Shown: positions 8,240-16,622 of the stretch, in pieces
How positions within the stretch are numbered: the stretch's first letter is position 1
Layout: each line of letters starts with the position of its first letter
Assembly: GCF_002355475.1 (NCBI RefSeq)
Contig: NZ_AP014862.1
Span: 1,984,001 to 2,048,000, forward strand
Direction: 5' to 3'
Origin: Pseudomonas furukawaii
GTDB lineage: Bacteria; Pseudomonadota; Gammaproteobacteria; Pseudomonadales; Pseudomonadaceae
Length of the DNA: 64,000 nucleotides
Translations under genes and position numbers: made by a program
The notes under the pieces: model-generated
Database searches by the model: none
Told to the model about the DNA's origin: nothing
The model's input: only the letters and a program-made list of their open reading frames with translations

Positions 8240-8268
8240 GGCGACGACCTCCGCGGAAAGTGGATGGA

Positions 8269-8304
8269 TCAACGCGTCCTTGCCCTGGAGCGCTCATTGG
8301 CCAT
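8269..8304 (-). other. Possible 11-codon leader peptide upstream of the small basic protein
   Basis: A near-perfect SD (AGGAGGTGGTG) is followed at once by ATG and the frame MANERSRARTR, then TGA. It ends 29 nt before the start of the basic 43-aa gene on the same strand. Four of eleven residues are Arg. It could be a translated leader or a chance start. Confidence 0.35.
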
Positions 8305-8402
8305 CACCACCTCCTGAGCCCGAAGGCCCGCTGCTTCACCGGGTCGATGCATCAAGCATAGCCCCGCCGTGGCGCATCGCACGGCGACGCGCCTTGCGGT
8401 CG

Positions 8403-8993
8403 TCAGGCCGTGATGCCGAACACTTGGGCGAGGTGCGCTTCATAGCGTTTCACATCGGCCTCGATGTTCGGGCGCTTCATCACGTCCACGCAGAGGAAGC
8501 TGGGCAGGGCACTCATGCCGAGGAACTGATTGGCCTTGTGGAAGGGGAAGTACACCGCGTCCACCCCCTTGCCCTCGAAGAAATCGCTGGGGTCCTCGAA
8601 CGCCTGCCGGGGGGCGTTCCAGGTCAGCGAGAGCATGTACCGCTTGCCCTGGATCAGGCCACCGCTGCCGTACTTCTGCGAAGCGTCGGAGCGGGTGCGC
8701 CCGTCGTTGGCGTAGAGGCTGCCATGGCCGGCGGTGAAGACTTCGTCCAGGTAGCGCTTCACGGTCCAGGGCGCGCCCATCCACCAGCCGGGCATCTGGT
8801 AGATCACCCCATCGGCCCAGAGGATCTTCCGCACTTCTTCATCGGCGTCGTAGCCCGCGTCGATGCGGGTTTCCTTCAGGTCGAAGCCGGCGCGATCGAG
8901 GTAGGCCAGGGCGGCGTCATGCAGGGTGTCGTTGTACTGGCCGTTGGAATGGGCGAACTGCTTGCCGCCGTTGAGCAACAGGATCTTCTTCAT
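8403..8993 (-). CDS. mdaB: NAD(P)H:quinone oxidoreductase, MdaB type
   Basis: 196 residues of flavodoxin-like fold. It starts MKKILLLNGGKQFAHSNGQYN, the phosphate-binding loop of MdaB-type FAD enzymes. The flavin-side motif YQMPGWWMGAPWTVKRYLDEVF and TAGHGSLY follow, as in E. coli MdaB. It reduces quinones by two electrons with NADPH and protects against oxidative stress. It diverges from the monooxygenase gene at 9154. The 160-nt gap contains an imperfect AT-rich inverted repeat near 9082-9101 that may hold the operator. Confidence 0.9.
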   Translation of the reverse strand: MKKILLLNGGKQFAHSNGQYNDTLHDAALAYLDRAGFDLKETRIDAGYDADEEVRKILWADGVIYQMPGWWMGAPWTVKRYLDEVFTAGHGSLYANDGRTRSDASQKYGSGGLIQGKRYMLSLTWNAPRQAFEDPSDFFEGKGVDAVYFPFHKANQFLGMSALPSFLCVDVMKRPNIEADVKRYEAHLAQVFGITA

Positions 8994-9153
8994 GGCTGGG
9001 ATGCCTCCGCAAGTTGGATGCGGCGCAGGTTAGCGGCGCACACCCGGCGGAAAAACCAGGCGGCCAGCAAATGATACTTGCCGAAAAATCACGAATTTTC
9101 GCGATTCATTGCGTTAAATTTGCGGGGTCATCCCTTGCCATGAGCCTCGCGTC

Positions 9154-9468
9154 ATGTCCCATCCCTACGGTTTCATCCTCCACGCCCACACCCGCCCGGA
9201 GAAGGCCGATGCCTTCGAGGCACTGTTTCGCGCCTATGTCGAACCCAGCCGCGCCGAGCCCGGCTGCATCGAGTACCACATGCTGCGGGACGCCCGGGAC
9301 CCGACCCTGTTCATCTTCTACGAGGTCTGGCAGAGCCGCGCCCACCTGGAGGTCCACAGCAACCTGCCGCATATGCGCCGCTTCCACGAGGAGCGCATGG
9401 AGTACCTGCGCCGCGACTTCGAGATCCGCGAGATCGAGATGCTCAGTCCGTCCAGGGCGCAGGGCTGA
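9154..9468 (+). CDS. Putative quinol monooxygenase (ABM domain)
   Basis: 104 residues of the antibiotic-biosynthesis-monooxygenase fold (ferredoxin-like, cofactor-free, dimeric). Typical segments are YGFILHAHTRPEKADAFEAL, EPGCIEYHMLRD and FIFYEVWQSRAHLEVHSNLPHM. E. coli YgiN is the model: it pairs with MdaB in a quinone cycle, and here the two genes are divergent neighbours, which supports the same role. Its 3' end overlaps the convergent hydrolase gene by 26 bases. Confidence 0.85.
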   Translation: MSHPYGFILHAHTRPEKADAFEALFRAYVEPSRAEPGCIEYHMLRDARDPTLFIFYEVWQSRAHLEVHSNLPHMRRFHEERMEYLRRDFEIREIEMLSPSRAQG

Positions 9469-10225
9469 GGGCGTCGCGGATCAGCCGCAGATACTCGGGA
9501 AAGGCCCCGATATCGTTATGGCCGGCCCTGGGAATCACCACCTCGCGCGCCACGCCTGGGCGAAAGCGTCCCAGAAGCCGATCGCTGCTCCAGCGGGGAA
9601 TCACCTCGTCGCGCCCGGCCACCAGCAGCAGCGTGGGCACCTCGATTGCCGGGGCGTAGCGCCAGGACTCGTAGCGGTCGCGAAGCATCCAGCTCACCGG
9701 GAAGAGGGGGAAGCTGCGGCGGGCCAGGTCGAGGATGCTGTCATAGGGCGTCACCAGCACCAGGCGCGATACCGGGCGCCGGCTGGCCAGGTACAGCGCC
9801 ACGCCGCTGCCCAGGCTGCGGCCCACCACCGCCACGTCGCGATGCAGGGCGTGGACCTTGTCGAACAGCGCCAGGGCGTCACGCTGGATATTCGCCTCGG
9901 TGGGTTCGCCGCCGCTGTCGCCGAAACCCCGGTAGTGCAGCAGGTAGAGCGCATGGTCGGGAAAGGCCTCGGCGAAGTCCGGCAGGCTGCGGGATACGTC
10001 CTCGGCATTGCCGCCGAAGTAGATCAGCGCCCGTGGCCCGGACACCGGCCTGACCGTGACCGTCACCCGGGCGTCGGTCAGGGGCAGCAGCATCACCTGC
10101 TCCACGCCGCCCAGGGTGCGGGGTTGGGGAAAATAGAGCAGCGAACGCTGGAAGACGAACAGCAGCAGCGCCATCAGCAGCCAGAGCCCGGCGGCCAGCA
10201 GGAGCAGGTGCATCAGGCGGCGCAT
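9443..10225 (-). CDS. Membrane-anchored alpha/beta hydrolase
   Basis: 260 residues. An N-terminal hydrophobic helix (residues 5-24) acts as a signal anchor and is followed by an FQRSLLYFPQP motif typical of this family (BEM46/ABHD13-like). The nucleophile elbow is GRSLGSG, the acid is in AGRDEVIP and the catalytic His in RAGHND. GGNAEDVSR forms the oxyanion loop. The substrate is unknown. The gap 10226-10374 to the ABC transporter has no visible gene. Confidence 0.85.
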   Translation of the reverse strand: MRRLMHLLLLAAGLWLLMALLLFVFQRSLLYFPQPRTLGGVEQVMLLPLTDARVTVTVRPVSGPRALIYFGGNAEDVSRSLPDFAEAFPDHALYLLHYRGFGDSGGEPTEANIQRDALALFDKVHALHRDVAVVGRSLGSGVALYLASRRPVSRLVLVTPYDSILDLARRSFPLFPVSWMLRDRYESWRYAPAIEVPTLLLVAGRDEVIPRWSSDRLLGRFRPGVAREVVIPRAGHNDIGAFPEYLRLIRDALSPAPWTD

Positions 10226-10374
10226 GGTGCCGAAGCGGGGGCGGCGGCGAGGTGGCGGGGGTGCACCCTGGTCTCCCGGTGTTCAGTCGACTTCCCTAAC
10301 CATAGACGCCTGGACCTGCTGGAACATGGGGGGCGGGGTGGAAACCCGCGTGGCGGATCTCCACCCGATGGCGG

Positions 10375-12243
10375 TCAGGTCGGTGCGACCGGCAATGGCG
10401 AGCCTTGCACGTCCGGTTCCTGCTGCTGCAGCGTCCACATCTGCGCATAGGTGCCGCCAGCCTCCAGGAGCTCCCGGTGGGTGCCTTTCTCGATCACCCG
10501 GCCGGCGTCCAGCACCAGGATCTGGTCGGCGTCCATCACCGTCGACAGGCGGTGGGCGATCACCAGGGTGGTGCGGCCCTCCTGGATGCGGTCGAGGGCG
10601 GTCTGGATGGCTTTCTCCGACTTGGAGTCCAGGGCCGAGGTGGCTTCGTCGAAGATCAGGATCGCCGGGTTCTTCAGCAGGGCGCGGGCGATGGCGACCC
10701 GTTGTTTCTCCCCGCCCGAGAGCTTGAGCCCGCGCTCGCCCACCTGGGTCTCGTAGCCGTCGGGCAGGCGCAGGATGAAGTCGTGGATATGGGCGGCACG
10801 GGCGGCCGCTTCCACCTCTTCGCGGCTGGCATCCGGTCGGCCGTAGCTGATGTTGTAGTAGATGCTGTCGTTGAACAGCACCGTGTCCTGGGGAACGATG
10901 CCGATGGCCCCACGCAGCGACGATTGGGTCAGCTCGCGCAGGTCGTGGCCGTCGATACGGATATGGCCGCCGTCGATGTCGTAGAAACGGTAGAGCAGGC
11001 GGGCGAGGGTGGACTTGCCCGAGCCCGAATGTCCCACCACGGCCACCGTGCCGCCTGGCGGTATCTCGAAGTCCACGCCGTGGAGAATCTCCCGCCTCGG
11101 GTCGTAGCCGAAGTGCACCTGCTCGAAGCGCACCCTGGGTCGGGTCGCCTGCAGGGGCACGGCGCCCTCGGCGTCGCGCACGTCCTGGCGTTCGTCCAGG
11201 AGGCCGAACAGCCGCTCCATGTTGGTCAGCGACTGCTTCACCTCGCGGTACATCATGCCCAGCATGAACAGCGGCGCCGAGAGCTGCAGCAGGTAGGTGT
11301 TCACCAGCACCAGGTCGCCGATGGTCAGCTCGCCGGCCACCACGCCGGCGGCGGCGCGCCACATCATGGCGGTCACGCCCAGGGCGACGATGGCGGTCTG
11401 GCCCAGGTTGAGCAGGGCCAGGGACTTGGTCGCCTTGACCTTGGCGTTCTCCAGGTGGCGCAGGTTCTCGTCGTAGCGCGCCGCCTCGTGGGCCTCGTTG
11501 TTGAAGTACTTCACCGTCTCGTAGTTGAGCAGCGAGTCCACCGCCCGCTCGTTGGCGCGGGTGTCGGCCTCCACCGCGGCGCGGTAGTAGCGGGTGCGCC
11601 ATTCGGTCACCGCCACCGTCCAGAGGCCGTAGGCCACCAGGGTGGCGAGGGTGATGAAGGCGAAGCCCCAGTCATAGGCCCAGACCAGCACGGCGGTGAC
11701 CAGGATCACCTCCAGCAGGGTCGGGACTATGGTGTAGAGCGTCCAGTCCAGCAGGTCGGAGATGGCGCTGCCGCCGCGCTCCACGTCACGCGCCACGCCG
11801 CCCGTGCGACGGCCAAGGTGGAACTTCAGGCTGAGTCCGTGGAGGTGCTGGAACACCTTGAGGGTGATCTGTCGCGAGGCTCGCGCCATCACCCGGGCGA
11901 ACACCACCTGGCGCAGCTCGGTGAACAGCGTCACGCCGATGCGCGCGGTGCCATAGGCCAGCAGCAGGCCGGCCGGCAGCACCACCAGGCTGGGGGCGAC
12001 ATTGAGCTGGTCGACGATCTGCTTGAGGGCGATGGGGACGTAGAGGTTGGCCAGCTTGGCCGCGAGGATCAGCCCCAGGGCCAGGGCGATGCGCCCGGTG
12101 TAAGGGCGGAGATAGGGGAGGAGGGTGGCGATCACCGCGGCGTCGCCTCGGGAGCCGGCCTTGCGCGCCACCGGGGCGGCGCCTTCGTGCGTGCCGCCGG
12201 CGTTCGCCTGCGGCGTCGGGGTCTGTTTGTCGAGGGCTGCCAT
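10375..12243 (-). CDS. Atm1/ABCB7-type ABC exporter, fused membrane and ATPase domains
   Basis: 622 residues: six-helix membrane domain (about 45-345), then the ATPase. NYETVKYFNNE at 240-250 is the signature of Atm1-type transporters, which export glutathione-linked metals or sulfur compounds. Walker A GHSGSGKS is at 404-411, the Q-loop Gln at 452, LSGGEKQ at 508-514, Walker B ILIFDE at 528-533, and the H-loop His at 564, so all catalytic residues are present. It functions as a homodimer in the inner membrane. It stands alone, with no metal regulator beside it. Confidence 0.92.
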   Translation of the reverse strand: MAALDKQTPTPQANAGGTHEGAAPVARKAGSRGDAAVIATLLPYLRPYTGRIALALGLILAAKLANLYVPIALKQIVDQLNVAPSLVVLPAGLLLAYGTARIGVTLFTELRQVVFARVMARASRQITLKVFQHLHGLSLKFHLGRRTGGVARDVERGGSAISDLLDWTLYTIVPTLLEVILVTAVLVWAYDWGFAFITLATLVAYGLWTVAVTEWRTRYYRAAVEADTRANERAVDSLLNYETVKYFNNEAHEAARYDENLRHLENAKVKATKSLALLNLGQTAIVALGVTAMMWRAAAGVVAGELTIGDLVLVNTYLLQLSAPLFMLGMMYREVKQSLTNMERLFGLLDERQDVRDAEGAVPLQATRPRVRFEQVHFGYDPRREILHGVDFEIPPGGTVAVVGHSGSGKSTLARLLYRFYDIDGGHIRIDGHDLRELTQSSLRGAIGIVPQDTVLFNDSIYYNISYGRPDASREEVEAAARAAHIHDFILRLPDGYETQVGERGLKLSGGEKQRVAIARALLKNPAILIFDEATSALDSKSEKAIQTALDRIQEGRTTLVIAHRLSTVMDADQILVLDAGRVIEKGTHRELLEAGGTYAQMWTLQQQEPDVQGSPLPVAPT

Positions 12244-12361
12244 CGCCCACCTGCCTTGTGTCGTCGAGATGGGGCGACCTTACTCCAGCGGCCGGGTGGG
12301 TGCGAACTGTCCTGGCTGATTCGGCCCATCGATGGGGTCGATGGGGCCGGGGAGGCGGATC

Positions 12362-13309
12362 TCAGGCCGGGTAGGTCTGGCCGAGGAAGTCCAGCAACAG
12401 CGCATTCACCGTCTCGGCCTTTTCGCTCTGCAGCCAGTGCCCGGCGTCTTCCAGCCGGTGCAGGCGCAGGTCCGGCACCTGCAGGGGCATGCGCTCCAGG
12501 GTGAAGGCCTCCAGGGTCGCCACCGGGTCGCGGGCGCCGATGATGAACAGCGTCGGTTGCTCCACCTTGCGTCCGGCCAGGGCTTCGGTGTCCTGCCAGT
12601 TGCGCTCGAAGTTGCGGTACCAGTTCAGGGCGCCGCGAAAGCCCCGGCCGGCGAAGGCCTTGCGGTACTGGGCGAAGTCCTCCGGCGAACACCAATCCGG
12701 CAGCGTCGCTGCCGGCAGGCCGTCCAGCAGGCGCGAGTCGGCCGGGCGCGGCGCTAGGAACAGGGCGTCGGCATTCCCGCCCTGCATGAAGGCCAGCAGG
12801 GTGCGGTCGATGTCGGCGTCCAGCTCCCGCTCGGCGACGCCGGGCTCCTGGAAGTAGAGGATGTAGTTGAAGTGCCCGGCGTGGACCTTGCGCAGGATCT
12901 CGATGGCCGGGCGCCGGGGGCGGCCGGCGAAGGGCACCGACAGCGTGGCCAGCGCCTGGATGCGGACCGGCTCCAGCAGCGCCAGGTGCCAGGCCACCAC
13001 GGCGCCCCAGTCATGACCCACCACGCAGGTGCGCTCATGGCCGAAGGCATCCAGTGCGGTCTGGATGTCGCCGCACAGGGCCAGCAACCGGTAGTCCTCC
13101 ACCGCCGCCGGCGCGGAGCTGGCGCCGTAGCCGCGCATCTCGGGGACGAAGACCCGGTAGCCGGCCGCCACCAGCACCGGGATCTGCTCGCGCCAGGAGT
13201 GCCAGCACTCGGGAAAGCCGTGCAGCAGCCAGACCGGACGCCCCGTTTCGGGGCCGGCCACATGGATGTTCAGGTGAATGCCGTTCAGCGGCAGCAGGTG
13301 CTGTTCCAT
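12362..13309 (-). CDS. Alpha/beta hydrolase, probable epoxide hydrolase
   Basis: 315 residues from an ATG with SD CCAGGAGC. HGFPECWHSW forms the oxyanion hole, GHDWGA carries the nucleophilic Asp, and GARDPV and DAGHW supply the acid and His. The cap domain contains NYILYFQ and NWYRNF, which provide the two ring-opening Tyr residues of soluble epoxide hydrolases. Haloalkane dehalogenases share the fold but lack these Tyr, so epoxide hydrolase is preferred. The 118-nt gap before the ABC transporter gene holds no gene. Confidence 0.85.
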   Translation of the reverse strand: MEQHLLPLNGIHLNIHVAGPETGRPVWLLHGFPECWHSWREQIPVLVAAGYRVFVPEMRGYGASSAPAAVEDYRLLALCGDIQTALDAFGHERTCVVGHDWGAVVAWHLALLEPVRIQALATLSVPFAGRPRRPAIEILRKVHAGHFNYILYFQEPGVAERELDADIDRTLLAFMQGGNADALFLAPRPADSRLLDGLPAATLPDWCSPEDFAQYRKAFAGRGFRGALNWYRNFERNWQDTEALAGRKVEQPTLFIIGARDPVATLEAFTLERMPLQVPDLRLHRLEDAGHWLQSEKAETVNALLLDFLGQTYPA

Positions 13310-13379
13310 GGTGCGCTCCTGGGAAATGCCGCCGACGCTAGCAAGCCTGCTGGTGTGCGCCCAGCACCATTCGCGGGGG

Positions 13380-14315
13380 CTATGACGTGGAATGGATGGG
13401 CTGCCCGAGGGTGCCCGCGACCTGCTGCACCTGTTGGCGGAACCAGCGGCGCAGACCGTCGTCGTGGGTGCGCGCATGCCAGATCTGCATCACCTCCACG
13501 CGTTGCACCGCCAGCGGCAGCGGGTGCAGGCGCAGCTCGGGGTCCCGCGCCACGGCCTCCTCGGCCAGGGAACGCAGGCAGGTGAGCAGCAGGTCGGTGC
13601 CGCGCACCAGCCGCGTCGGCGCGATGAAGCTGGACAGCCCGGCGGCGATGCGGCGTTGCAGGCCGCGTGCCTGCAGGGCGCGATCCACCAGGCCGTCGAG
13701 GTCGCCGGTGAGGGTGGTGAGCAGGTGCTCGCAGGCGAGGAAGGCCTCCAGGTCCAGCCCGCCCGCGAGGTGCGGGTTGTCCCGCGAGGCCAGGACTACG
13801 AAGTCCTCGCTGAGCAGGCGCTGCTGGTGGAAGGTCTCCGGCAGGTCGTTGTAGAAGCCGGCGATGGCCAGGTCGCAGGTGCCTTTCTCCAGTTCCTCCC
13901 GTGGTAACTGACCCCGGGTGTTGTGGGTGATCAGCACCAGGTTCGGCGCCTGGCTGCGGAGGATCGGCAGCAGCCGGGGCAGCAGGGTCTGCTCCAGGTA
14001 GTCGGTGCTGTAGAGGTGAATCCGCGCGCTGCGCTGGAGGAAGTCTCGGCCGTCGCACAGCTCGTAGAAGGCTTCGAGTTCGCCTACCAGCGCCTGCACC
14101 CGCGGCGCCAGCTCGTGGGCCCTCGGCGTGGGCGTCAGTCCCCGTGGGGCGCGGACGAACAGCGGGTCGCCGAACTGGTGCCGCAGCTTGTTCAGCTTGT
14201 GGCTCAGGGCCGGCTGGCTGAGGGCCATGCGCTCGGCGGCCAGGGTGGCGTTGCGTTCCTGGTAGAGCACCTGGAAGACCAGCAGCAGGTTCAGGTCCTT
14301 GTTGGCGATATTCAT
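13380..14315 (-). CDS. LysR-family transcriptional regulator
   Basis: 311 residues. It starts MNIANKDLNLLLVFQVLYQERN with a helix-turn-helix to about residue 60 (LAAERMALSQPALSHKLNKLRHQFGDPLFVR), followed by the effector-binding domain. The sequence style is that of NodD/NahR/LinR-like regulators of aromatic or chlorinated compound genes. It diverges from the monooxygenase and PfpI genes, and an inverted repeat in the shared 93-nt gap suits LysR binding, so those two genes are the likely targets. Confidence 0.9.
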   Translation of the reverse strand: MNIANKDLNLLLVFQVLYQERNATLAAERMALSQPALSHKLNKLRHQFGDPLFVRAPRGLTPTPRAHELAPRVQALVGELEAFYELCDGRDFLQRSARIHLYSTDYLEQTLLPRLLPILRSQAPNLVLITHNTRGQLPREELEKGTCDLAIAGFYNDLPETFHQQRLLSEDFVVLASRDNPHLAGGLDLEAFLACEHLLTTLTGDLDGLVDRALQARGLQRRIAAGLSSFIAPTRLVRGTDLLLTCLRSLAEEAVARDPELRLHPLPLAVQRVEVMQIWHARTHDDGLRRWFRQQVQQVAGTLGQPIHSTS

Positions 14316-14340
14316 ATTTTGAATGCCAGAAATAAGAGCT

Positions 14341-14354
14341 TTCGAATTATCGAA
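14341..14354. promoter_or_regulatory. Inverted repeat in a LysR/target divergent promoter
   Basis: TTCGA-ATTA-TCGAA, a perfect 5-bp inverted repeat with a 4-nt centre, lies between the divergent LysR gene and the monooxygenase gene. The position fits an autoregulatory LysR operator. Binding is inferred. Confidence 0.45.
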
Positions 14355-14408
14355 TGCTAACGCCTTGCCTAGGATGGCGACCACACCCAGGACCCACCGG
14401 AGCCCCCG

Positions 14409-14714
14409 ATGACCATCGCCCTCTTTGCCACCGTGCACCCCCTGCCGGAACACCGCGACGCCACCGAGCGCGCCCTGCGTGAGCTGGCGCAGCTCTCCCG
14501 CCGCGAGCCCGGCAACCTGCGCTACGACCTCTTCACCCGTGACGCCGAAACCGCGGCCTTCGACCTGTTCGAGCTCTACGTCGACGAGGCGGCGGTCGAG
14601 GCCCATCGGCAGAGCGCCCACTACCTGGCGTTCCGCGCTGCCGCCGGCAGCTTGCTGGCCGCGCCTACGGAAGTACGACAGTCCCGTCCGCTGGACCTGG
14701 CCCCCTTCAATTGA
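14409..14714 (+). CDS. Putative quinol monooxygenase (ABM domain)
   Basis: 101 residues. ABM fold with ATVHPLPEHRDATERALREL, SRREPGNLRYDLF and ELYVDEAAVEAHRQSAHYLAF. It is a second, distinct member of the family in this window. It is likely co-transcribed with the PfpI-like gene 14 nt downstream and under the divergent LysR regulator. The substrate is unknown, but quinols or reactive aldehydes are typical. Confidence 0.85.
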   Translation: MTIALFATVHPLPEHRDATERALRELAQLSRREPGNLRYDLFTRDAETAAFDLFELYVDEAAVEAHRQSAHYLAFRAAAGSLLAAPTEVRQSRPLDLAPFN

Positions 14715-14728
14715 TCAGGAGTGAACCC

Positions 14729-15577
14729 ATGAGCAAGACGACTACCCTGGCGCTGGCCCTCGCCGGCTCACTGTTCGCCGGCGCCGCCACCGCAGCCCCC
14801 AAGGGTGAGGTGCTGGTGCTGCTGTCCAGCGAAAACCAGCTCGCCCTGGCCGACGGCAAGCACTACCCCACCGGCTACTACCTGAACGAGTTCGGCGTAC
14901 CGGCGGACCACCTGCTCAAGGCCGGCTACCGGCTGGTGCTGGTGACGCCCAGGGGCAACGCGCCCAGCGTCGACCTTCGCTCCATCGACCCGCAGTATTT
15001 CGGCGGCGATGAGGCGGAGATGAAACGCATCCAGCAGCTGGTGGCGGGGCTGCCGGGCATCGACGACACCCTCGCGCTCAAGGAGGTGCTGGCCGGCGAC
15101 CTCGACCGCTACGCCGGTCTGCTGATCCCCGGCGGCCACGCGCCGCTGATCGACCTGGCGAAGAACCCCGAGGTGGGGCAACTGCTGCGCCACTTCCATC
15201 AGGCCGGCAAGCCCACGGCGGCGATCTGCCACGGTCCCATCGCGCTGCTCTCGGCCCAGGACGACCCCCAGGGCTACCAGGCGGCCCTGGCCCGTGGCGC
15301 CAGGCCGGCCGCCGACAACTGGCTGTACGAGGGCTATCGCATGACCATCTTCTCCGACCCGGAGGAGCGCGTCTTCGAAGGTTCCCTCAACGGCGACCGC
15401 GTCCTCTTCTACCCGGCCAAGGCCATGGCCGGCGCGGGCGGCGAGATGAGCTACAGCAAGGAATGGTCCCCTAATGTGGTGGTGGACCGTGAGTTGATCA
15501 CCGGCCAGAACCCCTTCTCCGACCATGCCCTGGCCAAGGCCCTGGTCGAGAAACTGGGCGCCACCCGGTCCGAGTGA
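14729..15577 (+). CDS. Exported DJ-1/PfpI-family protein
   Basis: 282 residues. An N-terminal signal peptide (about residues 1-23, ending GAATAA) is unusual for this mostly cytoplasmic family. The rest resembles Hsp31-like class I glutamine-amidotransferase-fold proteins: LLIPGGHAPLIDL, the nucleophile elbow AICHGP with the catalytic Cys, and YPAKAMAGAGGEMSYS. Relatives are chaperone/glyoxalase/protease-like enzymes. The SD TCAGGAGTGAACCC fixes the start 14 nt after the monooxygenase stop. Confidence 0.82.
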   Translation: MSKTTTLALALAGSLFAGAATAAPKGEVLVLLSSENQLALADGKHYPTGYYLNEFGVPADHLLKAGYRLVLVTPRGNAPSVDLRSIDPQYFGGDEAEMKRIQQLVAGLPGIDDTLALKEVLAGDLDRYAGLLIPGGHAPLIDLAKNPEVGQLLRHFHQAGKPTAAICHGPIALLSAQDDPQGYQAALARGARPAADNWLYEGYRMTIFSDPEERVFEGSLNGDRVLFYPAKAMAGAGGEMSYSKEWSPNVVVDRELITGQNPFSDHALAKALVEKLGATRSE

Positions 15578-15708
15578 ACGCGGGGCCTGGGACATCGGCT
15601 CGCAGTTCCGGCGGTGCAGCGGTGCGTTGCCCTTCGGGTAACGGCACCCTGTGCGTCGGGCTCTCGCAGGATCCTAGGGTGCGTTTCTCCGCCAGCGGTC
15701 TCAGTTGG

Positions 15709-16090
15709 CCCCGTGGGTTGTCCAACGTCCAGTTGGAACGCCAGCTGTTTCCACCGTCTGCGGTGGTGCCCAGCGAGCAGCGGCTACTGCCCGACTGGGT
15801 GTGAGTGCATATCGACTGCCACACCGCGGTTGATGGGCATCACTACTCGGTGTCCTACCCGTTGATGAAGCAGCAGCCTGCGTCAGGCCAAACTGCGCCA
15901 AAACGCTTGCCTCGCGGACGTCGACTACCACAGCTCGCGCGAACTGGGCAGGGCGCTGATCCTCCTGCCGAGCAGTGGCCAATGACTGCGCGATGGCCTC
16001 AACCTGATCATCGGTTGCGCCACCGGCGTTGGTAAAACCTGGCTGGCCTACGCCCTGGCTGCCCATGACGATGGACGCTTCGTCAAGCGG
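15709..16090 (+). mobile_element. Decayed IS21-family insertion sequence (istA end plus istB start)
   Basis: Around 15715-15870 the frame reads QLERQLFPPSAVV...LLPDWV, then a stop at 15802-15804, then VHIDCHTAVDGHHYSVSYP, matching the C-terminal region of IS21 IstA transposases. From 15878 LRQAKLRQNACLADVDYHSSRELGRALILL and, after a frameshift near 15980, LRDGLNLIIGCATGVGKTWLAYAL match the IstB helper ATPase with its P-loop. Most of both genes is missing and no terminal repeats are visible, so it cannot move. The rest of 15578-16150 holds no other gene that I can support. Confidence 0.75.
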
Positions 16091-16151
16091 AATCCTGCGC
16101 GACGGTGTGGGAAGGGGGGGCTTGTCCGGGGCTTCGGGCTATGGTTAGCTG

Positions 16152-16164
16152 ACTAATTATTAGT
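16152..16164. promoter_or_regulatory. Probable MarR operator over the promoter
   Basis: Perfect 13-bp inverted repeat ACTAAT-T-ATTAGT directly before a -10-like TATAAG (16164-16169) and 24 nt before the marR start. Repressor binding here would block the promoter of the marR-mfs pair. The operator role is inferred. Confidence 0.6.
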
Positions 16165-16187
16165 ATAAGAAGTCCGAGTCAATTTCG

Positions 16188-16622
16188 ATGTCCTATCCCG
16201 ATCAACACCGTTTTGCCATGCAGCTCGCGCAGATGTCGCGTGCCTGGCGCGCTGAGCTTGACCGTCGCCTGGCCGGCATGGGCCTGTCCCAGGCTCGTTG
16301 GCTGGTGCTGTTGCACCTGTCCCGTTTCCAGGAGCTGCCTACGCAGCGTGAGCTGGCCAAGAGCGTCGGTGTGGAAGGCCCGACGCTCGCCCGTCTGCTG
16401 GACAGCCTGGAAGCCCAGGGCCTGATCCAGCGAATGGCGGTAGCGGAAGACCGTCGCGCCAAGAAGATTGCCCTCTGTCCGCCGGCACGGCCCTTGATCG
16501 AGCGGATCGAAGCCATTTCCAGTCAGTTGCGCCAGGAGCTGTTCGCTGGCATCGATGACGAGGAGCTTCGTCACTGCCAGCAGATTCACGCGCGGATACT
16601 GGCCAACCTGGACCGGCTCTGA
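16188..16622 (+). CDS. MarR/SlyA-family transcriptional regulator
   Basis: 144 residues: winged helix-turn-helix with TQRELAKSVGVEGPTLARLLDSLEAQGLIQR and the wing AEDRRAKKIAL, flanked by dimerisation helices. It probably represses its own promoter and the downstream efflux gene, whose ATG overlaps its stop codon (TGATG). The ligand is unknown and would be a substrate of the pump. Confidence 0.9.
   Translation: MSYPDQHRFAMQLAQMSRAWRAELDRRLAGMGLSQARWLVLLHLSRFQELPTQRELAKSVGVEGPTLARLLDSLEAQGLIQRMAVAEDRRAKKIALCPPARPLIERIEAISSQLRQELFAGIDDEELRHCQQIHARILANLDRL

Noticed and set aside
10405-12504. 699-codon plus-strand reading frame opposite the ABC exporter
   Set aside because: The exporter frame has every catalytic motif, and this one has no recognisable domain and a typical antisense composition.
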